DNA of 64,000 nucleotides from Anastatus disparis (GCA_017163975.1 JAFFSR010000094.1:1-64000); one strand, 5' to 3'; counted from the first letter of the stretch, positions 45,401-56,290 are shown. The notes: generated from the letters alone by a model not told the origin. Made by a program: numbers and translations.

Positions 45401-45887
45401 AAACTTCACAATAGAAGTTAATGGCACTCATAAAATAGTCAATATAGAGCTGATTAAACCAGCCTATTTTATTCGTGAGGAACCAGAGGAAGGAATTACT
45501 GTTGAGCAGTCACAGTTGGCGGTGGAAACACCGGAAGCCGAGATTCCTGTCCGGGACGTAGATAGTGCTCACGACGAGTACAACGTCACAAGTGACAACG
45601 GTAATTGTAATGATAACGATAATGATCTGATCTATCCTCAGTTGACTCACCATGAGCCCAAAGACGAAAGTAATGGTCAGCTTGTGCCTGGAGATTCAGT
45701 TCCCGACGTCTCGATGGATGCTGAGTGGCAGGAGGCACCCAGAAAAAGGAAATTTGTGCCAAATATATTAAAGAGATCACGACGAGTGCAAACTGACGAA
45801 ACAGAGCAAGCGTCTGTGAATACTCAATTGTCTCAAAGTGCCAAGAAAGTCACGTTTCAAGCTGAAGTTTATGACATACCTCAATAG
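42396..45887 (+). pseudogene. pol: Gypsy pol polyprotein (PR-RT-RNase H-IN), one in-frame TAA
   Basis: Aspartic protease LVDTGAEISLLP (~42,500). Reverse transcriptase with WRVCGDYRQLNAVTRPDRYP, SSLDMRKAYHQIPV, MTFGLRNAAQSFQRF and catalytic FVYIDDILIAS (~43,380). RNase H with IVSDASNVAMGAAL, RELTAIYEAL and LTDHKSLIYAL. Integrase with an HHCC zinc finger (HSLAHPG ... CKACLPCQRAKV), DDE core in HVHIDLVGPL, ITTDQGRQFES and NGMIERWHRTLK, and a C-terminal PYTGPHKVIER (GPY/F-like). A TAA at 43,713-43,715 lies between RT and RNase H, and the frame is otherwise open. A ~150-residue acidic tail after the integrase is unusual in length. It ends in TAG. Confidence 0.93.
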
Positions 45888-46276
45888 AGGCAACTAAGTT
45901 TTAGCATACGGTATACTTGCAACTGCAAGCCCAAGGACACCGCACTTGAGAACGAAAGCTATAAAAAACGGTACCTGTATAAAGAGAAATTTAGACTGAT
46001 TCTTATGGAAGAAGTTTTGTTTTGTATACGTAATTAAATGTAAAAAAAATAATAAAAAAACAGCTGTAAATATATGAAAGTATAACCGACAATTTCGTCA
46101 GTAAGACGAGCGTAGGTTAACTAAATAGAGATCTCATTTTAACACCGTAATGTAAACACGTGATATAGTTAGTAGCGTAGAAAATAAGAATAATAGTTAT
46201 AGTAATTGCAGTAAATTTATCCGCTATTATCAGCATCTCTTACTCTGTTCTTGAAGGTAACCTGGCCAGTTGCACG

Positions 46277-48037
46277 ATGGAGCAGTTGGATGAGGTGTTT
46301 AAATAACTCGAGCAGATGAAAACTGCCAGTGACGATGCATACTTCCGCTCCAAATGCTTTAATGCTGAAATACATCTACAGGCTTACAAGCAGGAGATCT
46401 CACTGCTCTTCGATCACCATCATAGGCATCTTACCCGAAGTCAAGGACGCACAGTTATGCGAGAATTTAACCCAAACATCTTGCGTCATCCTGTGTTGGT
46501 TGTAAATGGTAAACCTGTGTTGAAGCTCTTCCTGTTTAATTTGTTCGACCAGGTTACTTGTGAAGACATTGATAAATTTCTAAAAGCATCTGGATGTAAG
46601 GATTTCACCGTAACTAGGATTTTTAAAGGAAAAGACCGTACGTCGGCGATAGTGCAGGCTGACCACATCAAGGCTTCGTGTTTGCTTCAGTGTAAATCCT
46701 GCCTAAAACAGCTCATTTGGAAGTATAAAGACGGATCTGAGAAGTATGTAAGGGTAAAACCTGATTTTAAGTGTAAACAGATCGTCGCGGGCAAGCAACC
46801 AAGCCTTCGGTGTTTGTCACCTGAGCTCGCCCAAGTTTTAGCATGTGGAGACGCGGTCAGCATTATTTGCTCGAACCTAGGTCCCGGTGATTTCTTTAAT
46901 TTTTATAAAGCGACGGGTTTCCACCCAGTTTTTCACAAGTTGAGCGTACATTTTGACGCGTCGATCAACAGGTATAGAGGAGCTCAAGGAGTAGAACTTA
47001 TGTATAAAGATGCTAAAACTTTTAAATTTTCTAGTGTAAGTTTTCCGTTAAATTCACGCGAAGCTTATATGGTTAATGTAAATATGTTATTTGAAAGACA
47101 ATTCGTGAATGTAAATAAATCTAGGGATAGATGTAAGGTAAAGTTGATAGATTTGACAGGCGTCGAAGCATCGAATCGAATTTTTGTTAAGTTATCCGAG
47201 CACTTCGACGTGCAAGAACTGCGTGTTGGGACTACCCGGGCGCTGTTCGATAGGGAGTTTAGGTTGTTAGGGTTAAGCAATTTATGTTTTGTTAATTGCG
47301 TTAATGCGCGTTTAAAATTTTTGTATGAACCAAACTTTAAAAGCCTGACGACTTTATCTTTAATCAATTGTAAAAAACTTCTTATAGAGGCATTATTTGA
47401 TTTTGTAAAAGAGAATCAGTCGCTTAAAGAGCTTCAGTTAATTAATTGTAGTAATATAGACATTGATAGAGTGGATTTCACTATCATTGAAGCAGTTTTT
47501 TCTGGTAAAAACGTACTGGAATCATTTCAGTACTCATTTGATCATAGAGTAGACTCACAAGTCGAATGGCTGTATCAGCCTTCATTAAAGCTGAACAAAA
47601 CAATTAAGCGCCTGAATCTCTCTAATAATGGTAAACTTGAGCATTTAGTGCGCTTTATGCTTCCATGCATTCCAAATGTGACAAGATTGAACGTGTTAGG
47701 TTTGAAGTTTCAAGAGCCATTAAATTTGTCACGACTCTCGCAACTTCAAGAGTGTTCAGTTGATTATAGCTTACAAGCGAATGAAACTTTAAACTCTATT
47801 AGCAGTGTCAAAATTAACAATATTCAAGTAGTTAATCGTTTAGGTAAAAAGAAAACTAAGGCTTTATCGCTTAATTTTTTAGTAAACACGATTGAATGGT
47901 CAAGTCAATTGCGAGTCGTTTTAGACAATTGCTATGTTCCTGGTAGTAGTTACATTTGGAGTGTACTAAAAAGAAAAAACGTAAACATAAAAAGTTTGGA
48001 AAAAAGCTTAATTATAGATTTTAAAAAGTTATCATAA
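46277..48037 (+). pseudogene. Third ORF in envelope position: LRR-like protein, not an envelope
   Basis: The frame opens at ATG 46,277, is stopped by TAA at 46,304-46,306 after nine codons, and is then open from ATG 46,316 for 573 codons, which may simply be the used start. Residues ~1-35 look coiled. LKLFLFNLF (~69-77) and KDRTSAIVQ (~106-114), about 35 residues apart, recall RNP2 and RNP1 strands of an RRM. From ~320 to ~490 leucine-rich strands recur: LTTLSLINCKKLL, LKELQLINCSNID, IKRLNLSNNGKLEHL and VTRLNVLG, of the cysteine-containing LRR type. There is no signal peptide, furin site, fusion peptide or membrane anchor, so a gypsy envelope is unlikely. A pyrimidine-rich TTACTCTGTTCTTGAAG just upstream could be a splice acceptor for a subgenomic mRNA. 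Origin and function are unknown; capture of a cellular gene is inferred. Confidence 0.7.
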
Positions 48038-48267
48038 TTTTGTAAACCAGACATGAAATATGCGTTTTTAATGTAATATGTTTTGTAAAAGCGATATGTT
48101 GATTTGTAAAGGGCATCACGGCTGACAAAATAATTAAACAGAGAAATGTAATAAAAACAAAAAAGAAAAGAAATGTAATTGCAGAGAAGTATATACATGT
48201 ATATATTTCACCGCCAAGTCTTTAATGAATTAATCATTTGCAATTAATATTTTTTTTTTCTTTTTTT

Positions 48268-48285
48268 CCTTTTGAGGAGGAGTAG
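48268..48285 (+). promoter_or_regulatory. Polypurine tract of the gypsy element
   Basis: TTTTGAGGAGGAGTAG directly precedes the 3' LTR. It is the position where plus-strand DNA synthesis is primed. A T-rich stretch lies just upstream, as often seen. Confidence 0.6.
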
Positions 48286-48604
48286 TGTAGGGGTCTACAC
48301 GCTAAGCGCCTTAGTGCGCATGTCAGAAATTGTTGTAGAGGGTTTTCGGGCCTCGTTGCGAGACGCGTCAGCGTCGTTAGTCAGTCGTGCTAGAGCCTCA
48401 GCACTGTTAACCAAATAAAGATTTATAGCCGGTAGTCCCGGCGTAATATTGTAACTGTAATTAATCTTGGTTTTTCTCTTCTTCCTAGATTCCTTCCGAT
48501 CCTTTACACGCGTGCTTCTATAGACGGGCACATGGTTATCTTACATAACAATTAAGTGGATAATCACACTTCCATATAATCAAGCTCTTGTACAAACGTC
48601 TATA
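48286..48604 (+). repeat. Gypsy 3' LTR
   Basis: 319 bp, same length as the 5' LTR, with about four substitutions. It is followed by the target duplication GTTA. Confidence 0.95.
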
Positions 48605-48608
48605 GTTA

Positions 48609-50245
48609 TTTGGATGATCAAAAATAAGAATAAAAGGTTTTGTTTTTAATTTTGAATTTAATGAAAAGAAAACGATAAATTTTACTTACTTTCAAAAAAA
48701 AGGCAGAGAAAGAAATGTATAGAGAGTTGCTGTGGACTTGTAGTGAATTGAGAATTGCTGTTGACTTGTAGTGAATTGAGAATTGCTGTTGCTTCCTTGA
48801 AGTTCCTGAAGAGAGTAGAGAGCGTGTTTATGAGACACGTTCAAAGGCGCACACTAAAGATTTTGGGCCCTAGTTGGGGATTATATACCCTGGAATTAGG
48901 GCGTTGACTAACCACCCCCGCTTGGGTAGTTTTCCAAAATTTTAAATTTCCCTATTGGTCAATTCTGTTTTCTGTCTGTCACTTAGCTGTCCTAGTGTCT
49001 ATTTTCTTCTTTCTTTCTCTTTTCTCTACCTTTCTCTCTTTCTACTTTTCTTTCTTTTGAAAGTAAGCTACATAAATTGTTTTAAATCTAATTGTTATTA
49101 AAAATATAACGAATTGCGCATATAAAAAAAGATAAACTAGAAATTAGAGTTTTAATTTATAATGTTTTTCCAACTAATATCTATATCAAAATATGCTAGT
49201 TTAAATAAATCTAATAATTAGTAACTTAAATTATTTATTTGCAAAAGTGAAAACAAAGGAATAATATGAAATAGATATTAATTAAATAAACATTATCAAT
49301 TAATATTAACTTAATATATATATAAAACGCAAAAATCAAAAGTAGAATTACGCATAAAAAAAAGACGCTAACGCAAGTTTAACAATAAAAAGGGTTTAAT
49401 AAAAGAGATAAAATTAATACTAATATTATTAACTTTTCAATAATTAAAACTGAAGTTTAAATTAATATAAGTGAAATAAATGTTAAAGAAAATAAAGAAA
49501 AAATAATGAAAAATAGAGAGATGCTTCACACAAAAAAAGACGCATGGTAATAAAAAGGACGCTTAACGTATAAAAATTATAATTAATTAAAAATTTTGGT
49601 TTTGTTGTTTTTTTTTTGTTTTGTTTTTTTTTGTTCAACGCTTTTTAAAAACTAAACTTAATTTCTAAATTTTATTTAACAAATAAATTCAAAATAATGG
49701 AAACGCAATATTCTAATTTCAAGCGTGGTGTAGGCTTGATGCATACGCAATTTTTTATTATTAAACATTGTTTTTAAATACTATTTAAAACTGTTATATG
49801 TATATATATATATATCAGTTTTTTAAGAAAAAAAAAGAATAGAAGTTTATAAAAATTTTACATAAATAAGAATTAGTTATTTTTTATATGAATAATTTCA
49901 TATCTATATACATATATCGGTTTTATTTAAAATATAACGAAAAGAAATCATATTTTTGAAACAAAGGGATACTCTTTCTAAAACTTTTTAGGTATGATCT
50001 TTAATGTTGTTTTTTTATAATAACAATTTGTTTTTATATTTATTTGTTTTTTAATGTCTATTAATTTTTAAATATTTTATTTATAGAAGAAAAGAAATTA
50101 TTTATTATAATAAAATTTGTGTGTTGATATATATAAAAAAAAGAATACATTATGAGTAAATTATTATTAACAAAATTTATTAATTTGCAAAAGAATATTA
50201 TGAGTTTCTTAGGTAATTATGAGTATATTTTCCTTGGCGCCTAAC
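48609..50245. other. Remainder of the LTR-like element
   Basis: No gene. It includes a short direct repeat (TTGTAGTGAATTGAGAATTGC, two copies near 48,735-48,790), a promoter-like TATATAA on the minus strand, and long AT-rich stretches. Confidence 0.4.
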
Positions 50246-50642
50246 TTAAGAGGCGGCCGTATAGTTCTGTCCTTGTCTAATCTAAATTTTCTTTATAATT
50301 GCTAAACTAAATATTTTTATACAAAAGTAAGGGCAGAGCCCAATAGATTTAGGGATGAACATGCGATTCTATTCTATGAAAAAATATAAAATTTTCATTA
50401 GTTTTCGAGTTAAGTCTGAAACGGAAAAAGAGTTGAACACTTCAATCAAATTTAACTCTTTTTCCGTTTCAGACTTCACTCGAAAACTAATGAAAATTTT
50501 ATATTTTTTCATAGAATAGAATCGTCTGCTCATCCTTAAATCTGTTGGGCTCTGCCCTTACTTTTGTATAAAAATATTTAATTTAGTTAGAATAACGAAA
50601 ATTTAGATTAGACAAGGACAGAACTATACGGCCTCCTCTTAA
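50246..50642. mobile_element. TTAA-flanked MITE (copy 3)
   Basis: 397 bp. TTAAGAGGCGGCCGTATAGT and its inverse end in TTAA, followed by TCTGTCCTTGTCTAATCTAA. The long palindromic body carries GTTGAACACTTCAA at the centre. It is inserted in the LTR-like element. Confidence 0.85.
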
Positions 50643-51043
50643 TGAGTTTCTGTCTCGGTGTTCTAATTGATAACGGTAAAATTTTTCAGGCAGTTTCAAT
50701 ATACACGAAAATACGTGTGAATTTCTACATAATATTTTTCAGGTACCCAAGATTAGAGTATCCCTTAACGATTGTTTACACAGCTGAAGTATTTTACTTT
50801 ATTTTATTTAAAAGGTACAATAATTACTTGTCTCAAAAGAAAATGAGTTCACACCGAAACATATACAGATCGGACAAAATAATAATGGAAAAATAATGAT
50901 TTAAAAATAATTAACAGAAAAATAAAGTGTTGGTCTTATAGCAAAATACATTGAAAGTATTTTAAAAAAAGAAATTTTTGTGAAAAGATTTTAATATGAA
51001 TTTTTTTGTTTAAAAGAAGTCGGCAAAATTGCCCGACGTTACA

Positions 51044-51170
51044 CTGAAGTTTAATTGAGGATTAATTTTTAATTATCCATCATATAAGAGTTTAATTGAA
51101 AATTAAATTCTAATTATCAATTAAATAAGAGTTTAATTTCTTGTTAAATTTAAAAATTAAATAATGATTT
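51044..51170. repeat. AT-rich tandem array, right remnant
   Basis: CTGAAGTTTAATTGAGGATT and ATAAGAGTTTAATTGAAAATT continue the array cut at 38,294, in the same orientation. This supports a single LTR-like insertion between them. Confidence 0.8.
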
Positions 51171-52458
51171 TTTTTCTTCGATTAACAAAAAAAAATATTT
51201 ACCAAAAAACGACTAGTAGTCAAAGATGTTTGTTTTTCAAGTTGAATAGTTGAAAATATACTTTCAGAATCTTTTCTAGCACCATCATTATATGTACTGC
51301 TTTTTGGATATGAAATAATTATCTCCTTTTTCAAATTGTTCAATTCCTGAAAGTAAAAACAGTAAACAGCATACAGTTGATAAAAATTAGAAAATTATAA
51401 GTAAACAATATATGTAGAATAAAAATAAAATGTATATAATATACATAGTAAAATATATTTAAAAGTAAAATGGATACGGGAGCACTTGAAGAATAAGAAT
51501 TACCATCCTCGATCATCAAATTGCTATCTCTTTTCTCTTCCTGTTTTTTTGTTCCTTTAGGAACCATATCAGCAGTATCTATTTTGTCAATAATTAAGTT
51601 ATTCTTATTATATTGAGAATTAATAATCCCTAGTTTCTTCATTATTTTATCTATGTTTATATTGGATAATGCCTCCTTGTGTTGGTCTGTATAAATATTA
51701 ACTATCTTCTGATTTTAGTGCGGAATTTCAGAAAAGTAGTGTCCGTTTTACATCACCTTAAACATTTGATATAAATTTCAAATCTTCTTTCTATTTTTTC
51801 TTTCATATATCTTCAACAACTGCAGAAGAAAGAATTCAGATAAACAATACATAATCATGTCAGATAATCAGCATGGTAAGTATAAGTATTTTTGATGAAT
51901 TTGAAAATATAAATAGTCGTAATTTGAAAAATGGTACTAATTGAATTTCAAGTAAAATTTATCTCAAATTCTTTACAACATGAAAAGTGCTAATAGTAAG
52001 ATTTTTTCTAATATAAAAATGAGTATTCATTAATAAATTTACCTTTTGACTTATGCTGAACACTAATACTATTTTTAACTTTTAATCGTCTTTCTTATCC
52101 TTACATGGGCTGAGTGAGGTTGGAAATAAAACGTAAAAAAAATATTAAACTAGTAAATTAAATTAAATTTATGACATTATTTTCGTTCAAGGAAAATTTT
52201 AAGGAGAGGAGAATGTCAAGGAGAAAATTTCAAATTTAAATTAAATTGAATGCTACTGATTTTTAAACTAATAGAAATAAAACGTTCTGAATTTTTTACA
52301 TTAAATTAATTAATTAAATCTATTAATTAAGTAAATAATTGTTATTAATATAAGTTTATCAAAATTAACTATAACATATTAAAAGTATTTAAAGTCCAAA
52401 AAAAGAACTGAATTGAAAATTTTCTAATCAATATATACATAATATATAAATTTGTATA
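51171..52458. other. Unassigned DNA with weak exon-like stretches
   Basis: A minus-strand 100-codon frame at 51,340-51,642 (MKKLGIINSQYNKN, KKQEEKRDSNLMIED) might be an exon, since TTACTTTCAG on the minus strand near 51,355 resembles an acceptor. I cannot place it in a family. A lone MITE end is at 51,737-51,768. ATG TCA GAT AAT CAG CAT followed by GTAAGTATAA at 51,855-51,882 resembles a first exon with donor but has no partner I can identify. Confidence 0.3.
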
Positions 52459-52836
52459 TTAAGAGGAGGCCGAACTATCTGTCTTTGTCTAATAGAGTTT
52501 TTCATTATTTATGTAAAAACTATCCGTTGTAGCAAGAAAAAAGTAGTAGCCCGCGCTAGATATTAGTATAATAAGTAAATTTTGTAATAACAAGAAAATG
52601 ATTTTATCTCGTAGTTTTTGAATAATATGAGACCTACTAACAAACTAGAATATAATCAATCTTTTTTGGTAGGTCTCATATTATTCAAAAACAACGCGAT
52701 GAAATAATTTGATTGTTATTACAAAATTTACTTATTATACTAATATCTAGCGGGAGTTACTACTTTTTTCTCGCTACAACGGATGGTGTTTATATAAATG
52801 ATGAAAAACGCTATTAGACAAAGACAGATAGTTCGG
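52459..52836. mobile_element. TTAA MITE (copy 4), right tip missing
   Basis: Starts TTAAGAGGAGGCCGAACTAT. The body is very similar to the copy at 33,602. It ends AGACAGATAGTTCGG without the last CCTCCTCTTAA, a few bases before the CACTGAG element. Confidence 0.8.
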
Positions 52837-52849
52837 AATAATTTTACTA

Positions 52850-53674
52850 CACTGAGAAAAATGTCTGGATAAAGTTTACTGCAAAAATATGTAAAATTAC
52901 TTTATATTATAGTAACGTTGTGACGTACTCGTTTTATGAGAAATATTACTTCATTTCGACGAATAATTCTTATGTATGTAATATTTTTTACTAGAAAACA
53001 CATGAAAAAGTAGTATTGATATTCAACAAAAATTGCTACATAATATAGTAAAAATTGTAGAAATAATTTTTACTGCATACGTTAGTAAATTTTGTCGATT
53101 AACCTATTAATTTTATCTATGAAAATACCAAAATTTACTGCCCTGATAGTAAATAATAATGTAAAATCGAAAAGCATAAAGTCCTTGGAACATATATAGT
53201 AAAAAGTTTTATTTTATGTAGTATATTCGATTCGTCTGATTTTTAATTCGAAAACTTAACCTCAAAATTTTTAACTAAATTCAAAGTATCCTTTATAACA
53301 TATGAAGACGATTCGAAGTATATTGCGTAACATGTTAGCATGGCGCAGTCGGTAACGTTCACGCTTCTCGTCCTCGTGATCGGCGGTTCGATCCCAACAA
53401 AGGTGAGATTTTTTTTCTGAGTTTTCTTTCAAATATTATTTAAATTAATTTAATAAATAAAAAAAATAATTTAAAAATTAAAAAAAATTGTTACGCATGT
53501 AATTAAAAATAATTCGAGATAAAAAATTAAACGACTAATATTATCTGCTCAATCAAATTTTACTATATAAAATAGTAATTTTTCTTACAAAGCGAGTATG
53601 TCACAGCATTACTATATTAAATAGTAATTTTATATATGTTTGTAGTAAATTTTATGCAGACATTTCTCTCAGTG
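52850..53674. mobile_element. 825-bp TIR element (CACTGAG ends) with tRNA-like core
   Basis: CACTGAGAAAAATGTCTG at the left and its inverse ending CTCAGTG at the right begin inverted repeats about 105 bp long (also sharing AAAATTACT, TAGTAA and GTGACGTACTCG). No transposase is encoded. No clear target duplication is visible (left flank TTTTACTA, right GATCTAAA). CACTG tips recall CACTA-like families, but this is not decisive. Confidence 0.75.
53331..53402 (+). tRNA. tRNA-like sequence, probably non-functional
   Basis: TGGCGCAGTCGGTAAC matches an A box with D-arm, and GGTTCGATCCC, about 35 bp further on, matches a B box. TCACG and CGTGA can pair in the anticodon-arm position but enclose an 11-nt loop. 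The T-stem and acceptor stem pair poorly. It looks like a decayed tRNA or tRNA-derived SINE promoter in the middle of the CACTGAG element. Confidence 0.35.
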
Positions 53675-54706
53675 GATCTAAAGTGTAAGCAACAAACAGT
53701 TGGTATAATTATTCAAATCAACAAAGTTTCAATATAATTATTTTTCCGAATTAGAGAGAGAATACATTTTCGTAACATGATCAAAACGAAGAAAAAATTT
53801 TCAAATACTTATAGAGTCAATGCGCGAGTTATCCGTCCCCTCCCCCTTCCCCTTACCGTGTCCGCTTGTATATTTTGTTACATTAAAATAGGATCAACCT
53901 TATCCTTTTCATCAAAGAGTCCTATCTATAATAGGCAAGCGATAAAAAAATTATCTCTCTGTAAAGTGAATCTTAGGTTGTTTATATAGCGTAATATTGT
54001 ACTATGTATGTAACCATGTATTGACTATTAAATGAACAATTATAAAGAAAAAAAAAAATTTCTTAAAATAGGTTTACGCCTTGATTAATAATTAAGAACA
54101 ATTTTTTAAATATTTTAAAAATATAATTTAACTAATAGTCAGATTAAAATTTAATCTTATTAAATTAAAATTTATTTATTTACATTGTATAAATAATGTT
54201 TGGAATTTTCGTATCGCGATTTATGTGTTTTTTTGTGCACGCGTTGTCAAAAAGCTTAAAAACTGCATGTTTAATTTAATTATTAAAAGTATTAAGAAAT
54301 ATATATTAATAATACGTGAATGCATTTTATCATAGTAAAATATTTACAGATTTCGAAAAAAAAACTTATGATTTGCGTTTCTAAAATAATTTTTTTATTT
54401 ATAAATTATAGTAACTGGAACAAATTTATGCATATAGTTGAATTAACGTGCACGATAACTAAAAAAGTTTTTCGGTGAAATCTTAGTTATCGTGCCCTCT
54501 AACATGTAAGCATCGAAGAAAACATAACCTCAAAAAAGGTGAACCTAAGAAAAATGCACGGTAATCGGCGCTCGTTATTTGGTCGGGAGCACGATCACTA
54601 ACAAACGGTATTTAGTTGGGGACCCAGAAACTGACACACAGTAAATAAAAATCTAAAAACCTAGCAATATGGTATTTTGCGTATGCATCAATTTTTATAG
54701 TTTTGA
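53675..54706. other. AT-rich non-coding DNA with a hairpin
   Basis: No gene is supported. GCACGATAACTAA near 54,451 and TTAGTTATCGTGC near 54,485 form a 13-bp inverted repeat with a ~20-nt loop. Confidence 0.45.
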
Positions 54707-55015
54707 GAGGAGGTCACCTATCTCTGTCCTTTTCTAATCAAAGAATTGAGTTTATTACAGAAACTAATAACTTTAGCAAAAAATGAAGAGAAAGCCGCAT
54801 CCCGTAATAAAAAAGCAATATTTTCTTTGATAAGAAAGAATTAATTTTAATGCTTTGTTTTCAAGAAAACCTTGAAAAACTTGAATCATAGAGGTTAAGG
54901 TGGACAATTTGGTTTTTCAAGGTTTTCTTGAGAACGAATCAATAGAATTAAATTTTTGTTATAAAAAAAAAAATGGTTTTTTTGATACACGATGCGGCTT
55001 TCTCTTCATTTTTAA
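54707..55015. mobile_element. TTAA-MITE family fragment (copy 5)
   Basis: GAGAGGAGGTCACCTATCTC and TGTCCTTTTCTAATCAAAGA, then CAAGAAAACCTTGAAAAAC and its inverse, match the copy at 12,488. The right end is lost after GATGCGGCTTTCTCTTCATT and the left TTAA reads TTTG. Confidence 0.75.
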
Positions 55016-55369
55016 TCGATTTCAAAAAGGAGGAAGTTCTCAATTCGACTGAATTTTTTTTTTTTTTTTTTTTTTTTTTATATGTCTGTTACCTCATAAC
55101 TCCGTCATTTCTTAACCGATTCGAAAAAACTTTTTCTTACCTGATAGAAAATGTCTGCAGGAAGGTCCCATACGTGTCCTATAATTATTGGGCCAATATT
55201 CGGTTTGTATGACCCAATTATGAAATTAAGAAAAAAACCGGGTGTTTTGTTTTCTCATTTACCTCCCTTATACTTTGCCTACTCTCTCTCTCTCTCTCTC
55301 TCTCTCTTGCCGTAAGTAGCGCCATACGTATTTTTTTTACGCTCCTCTTGAAACTTATTTTAAACAGCA
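55016..55369. other. Unassigned DNA with poly-T and CT runs
   Basis: A ~29-bp T run (about 55,052-55,080) and a CT microsatellite (about 55,283-55,309). No gene. It may include the 5' start of the following LINE, whose exact 5' end I cannot fix. Confidence 0.35.
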
Positions 55370-55649
55370 TTTTTTCACTTTGCGGAGTGGAATTTTTTGC
55401 AGGGAATCATCCTACTTGGAGTCCGAGAGTGTTGGCTTCATTCATTTGCATTTTTGCAATTGCATATTGGACTCTGGACGGTTTCTTACTGTGAAAGTGC
55501 AGTCTCTCAACATCAACCTGCTCTTATCTCTGACACTGCTGTGGACTCTGCTGCTGCTACCTGAGAAAGTTGCTGTGGGCCTGCTTGTGTTGTTAAGTGT
55601 TGTTTTAAGTGCATTATATTGTGCACAATTGCATTGCAATCAGTTTTAT

Positions 55650-56000
55650 TTTTAACTGTAACATAACCTCATTCTTTTTTGGCGCAATTACATACTGCAA
55701 GAGGGATTATATTTTATAACGCTGATGGCGCCATCTCTTGGATAACGTATACACTAACTTCACTGTTCTTTTGATAGAATCTAGTGGTAACAACGTGGAA
55801 TTTGCTGCATGTTTGATTTAATTGCTGTATATTACAATAGTGCAGTATATTGTATGCAGTTGTACTGCAACTGGTTTTAACTATTGTCTACAACATAACC
55901 TCAATCTTTTTGGTGCAATCATCTACCACAAGAGGTTTCTTATTTGCTTAGTGCTGGTGGCTCCATCCCTTGGATGACCTGTATATTGGCATCTTTGCCC
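55650..56000 (+). repeat. Diverged ~238-bp direct repeat in the LINE 5' region
   Basis: ACATAACCTCATTC...GGCGCCATCTCTTGGATAAC (from about 55,660) and ACATAACCTCAATC...GGCTCCATCCCTTGGATGAC (from about 55,898) align along most of their length. Confidence 0.6.
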
Positions 56001-56103
56001 GTCAATGTGATACCTGATGGTAATTTCTCCAGTTAAAGCGCTTTTCCACTATTATCTTCTGCTCTCTCTAATCACAGTCAAACGGATCTTACTCTGTACA
56101 AAT

Positions 56104-56290
56104 TAAGCCGCTTTTCCACTTACAATAACTGAAACTTGGAAGCAACTCAGAGTGCATTTGTTAAGCTGCTTTTCCACTTCCAACAACTGAAACTTAGAAA
56201 CAACTCAGAGTGCATTTATTAAGCTGCTTTTCCGCTTACAGCAACTGAAACTTAGAAGCAACTCAGAGTGCATTTATTAAGCTGCTTATC
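56104..56290 (+). repeat. 58-bp tandem repeat in the LINE 5'UTR, 3.2 copies
   Basis: TAAGCTGCTTTTCCACTTAC, CAACTGAAACTTAGAAGCAA and CTCAGAGTGCATTTATTAAG recur at exactly 58 bp from 56,104, 56,162, 56,220 and 56,278. Tandem 5'UTR monomers act as promoter modules in several LINE families; that role is inferred here. Confidence 0.8.

Larger units (their letters stand above)
38772..48604 (+). mobile_element. Ty3/gypsy retrotransposon, full length, 9.8 kb, with extra ORF
   Basis: Two 319-bp LTRs, GTTA duplicated at the site (38,768-38,771 and 48,605-48,608), a primer-binding-site-like TGGTGACCCCGA directly after the 5' LTR and a purine-rich tract before the 3' LTR. Internal order is a long leader, gag, pol (PR-RT-RH-IN, the gypsy order) and a third ORF. 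The LTRs differ at about four positions, so the insertion is recent. Three in-frame stops (41,158, 43,713 and 46,304) interrupt gag, pol and ORF3, so this copy is probably not autonomous. Confidence 0.93.
38295..51043 (-). mobile_element. ~2.5-kb LTR-like element split by a gypsy element and a MITE
   Basis: The outer ends are TGTAACGTCG and CGACGTTACA. The flanks are GTGA (38,291-38,294) and CTGA (51,044-51,047), a near-perfect 4-bp duplication of ATCTGAAG in the AT-rich array. Removing the gypsy element (38,772-48,604) and the MITE (50,246-50,642) leaves about 2.5 kb. On the minus strand a TATATAATCCCC box near 48,880 and promoter-like sequence suggest an LTR in that orientation. No pol sequence is present, so a solo LTR is most likely. 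Confidence 0.5.

Noticed and set aside
46316..48037. Envelope glycoprotein call for the third gypsy ORF
   Set aside because: No signal peptide, cleavage site, fusion peptide or transmembrane segment is visible. The leucine-rich pattern is cytoplasmic in type.
53331..53402. Functional tRNA gene
   Set aside because: The anticodon arm has an 11-nt loop, and the T-stem and acceptor stems do not pair properly, so only a tRNA-like relic is claimed.
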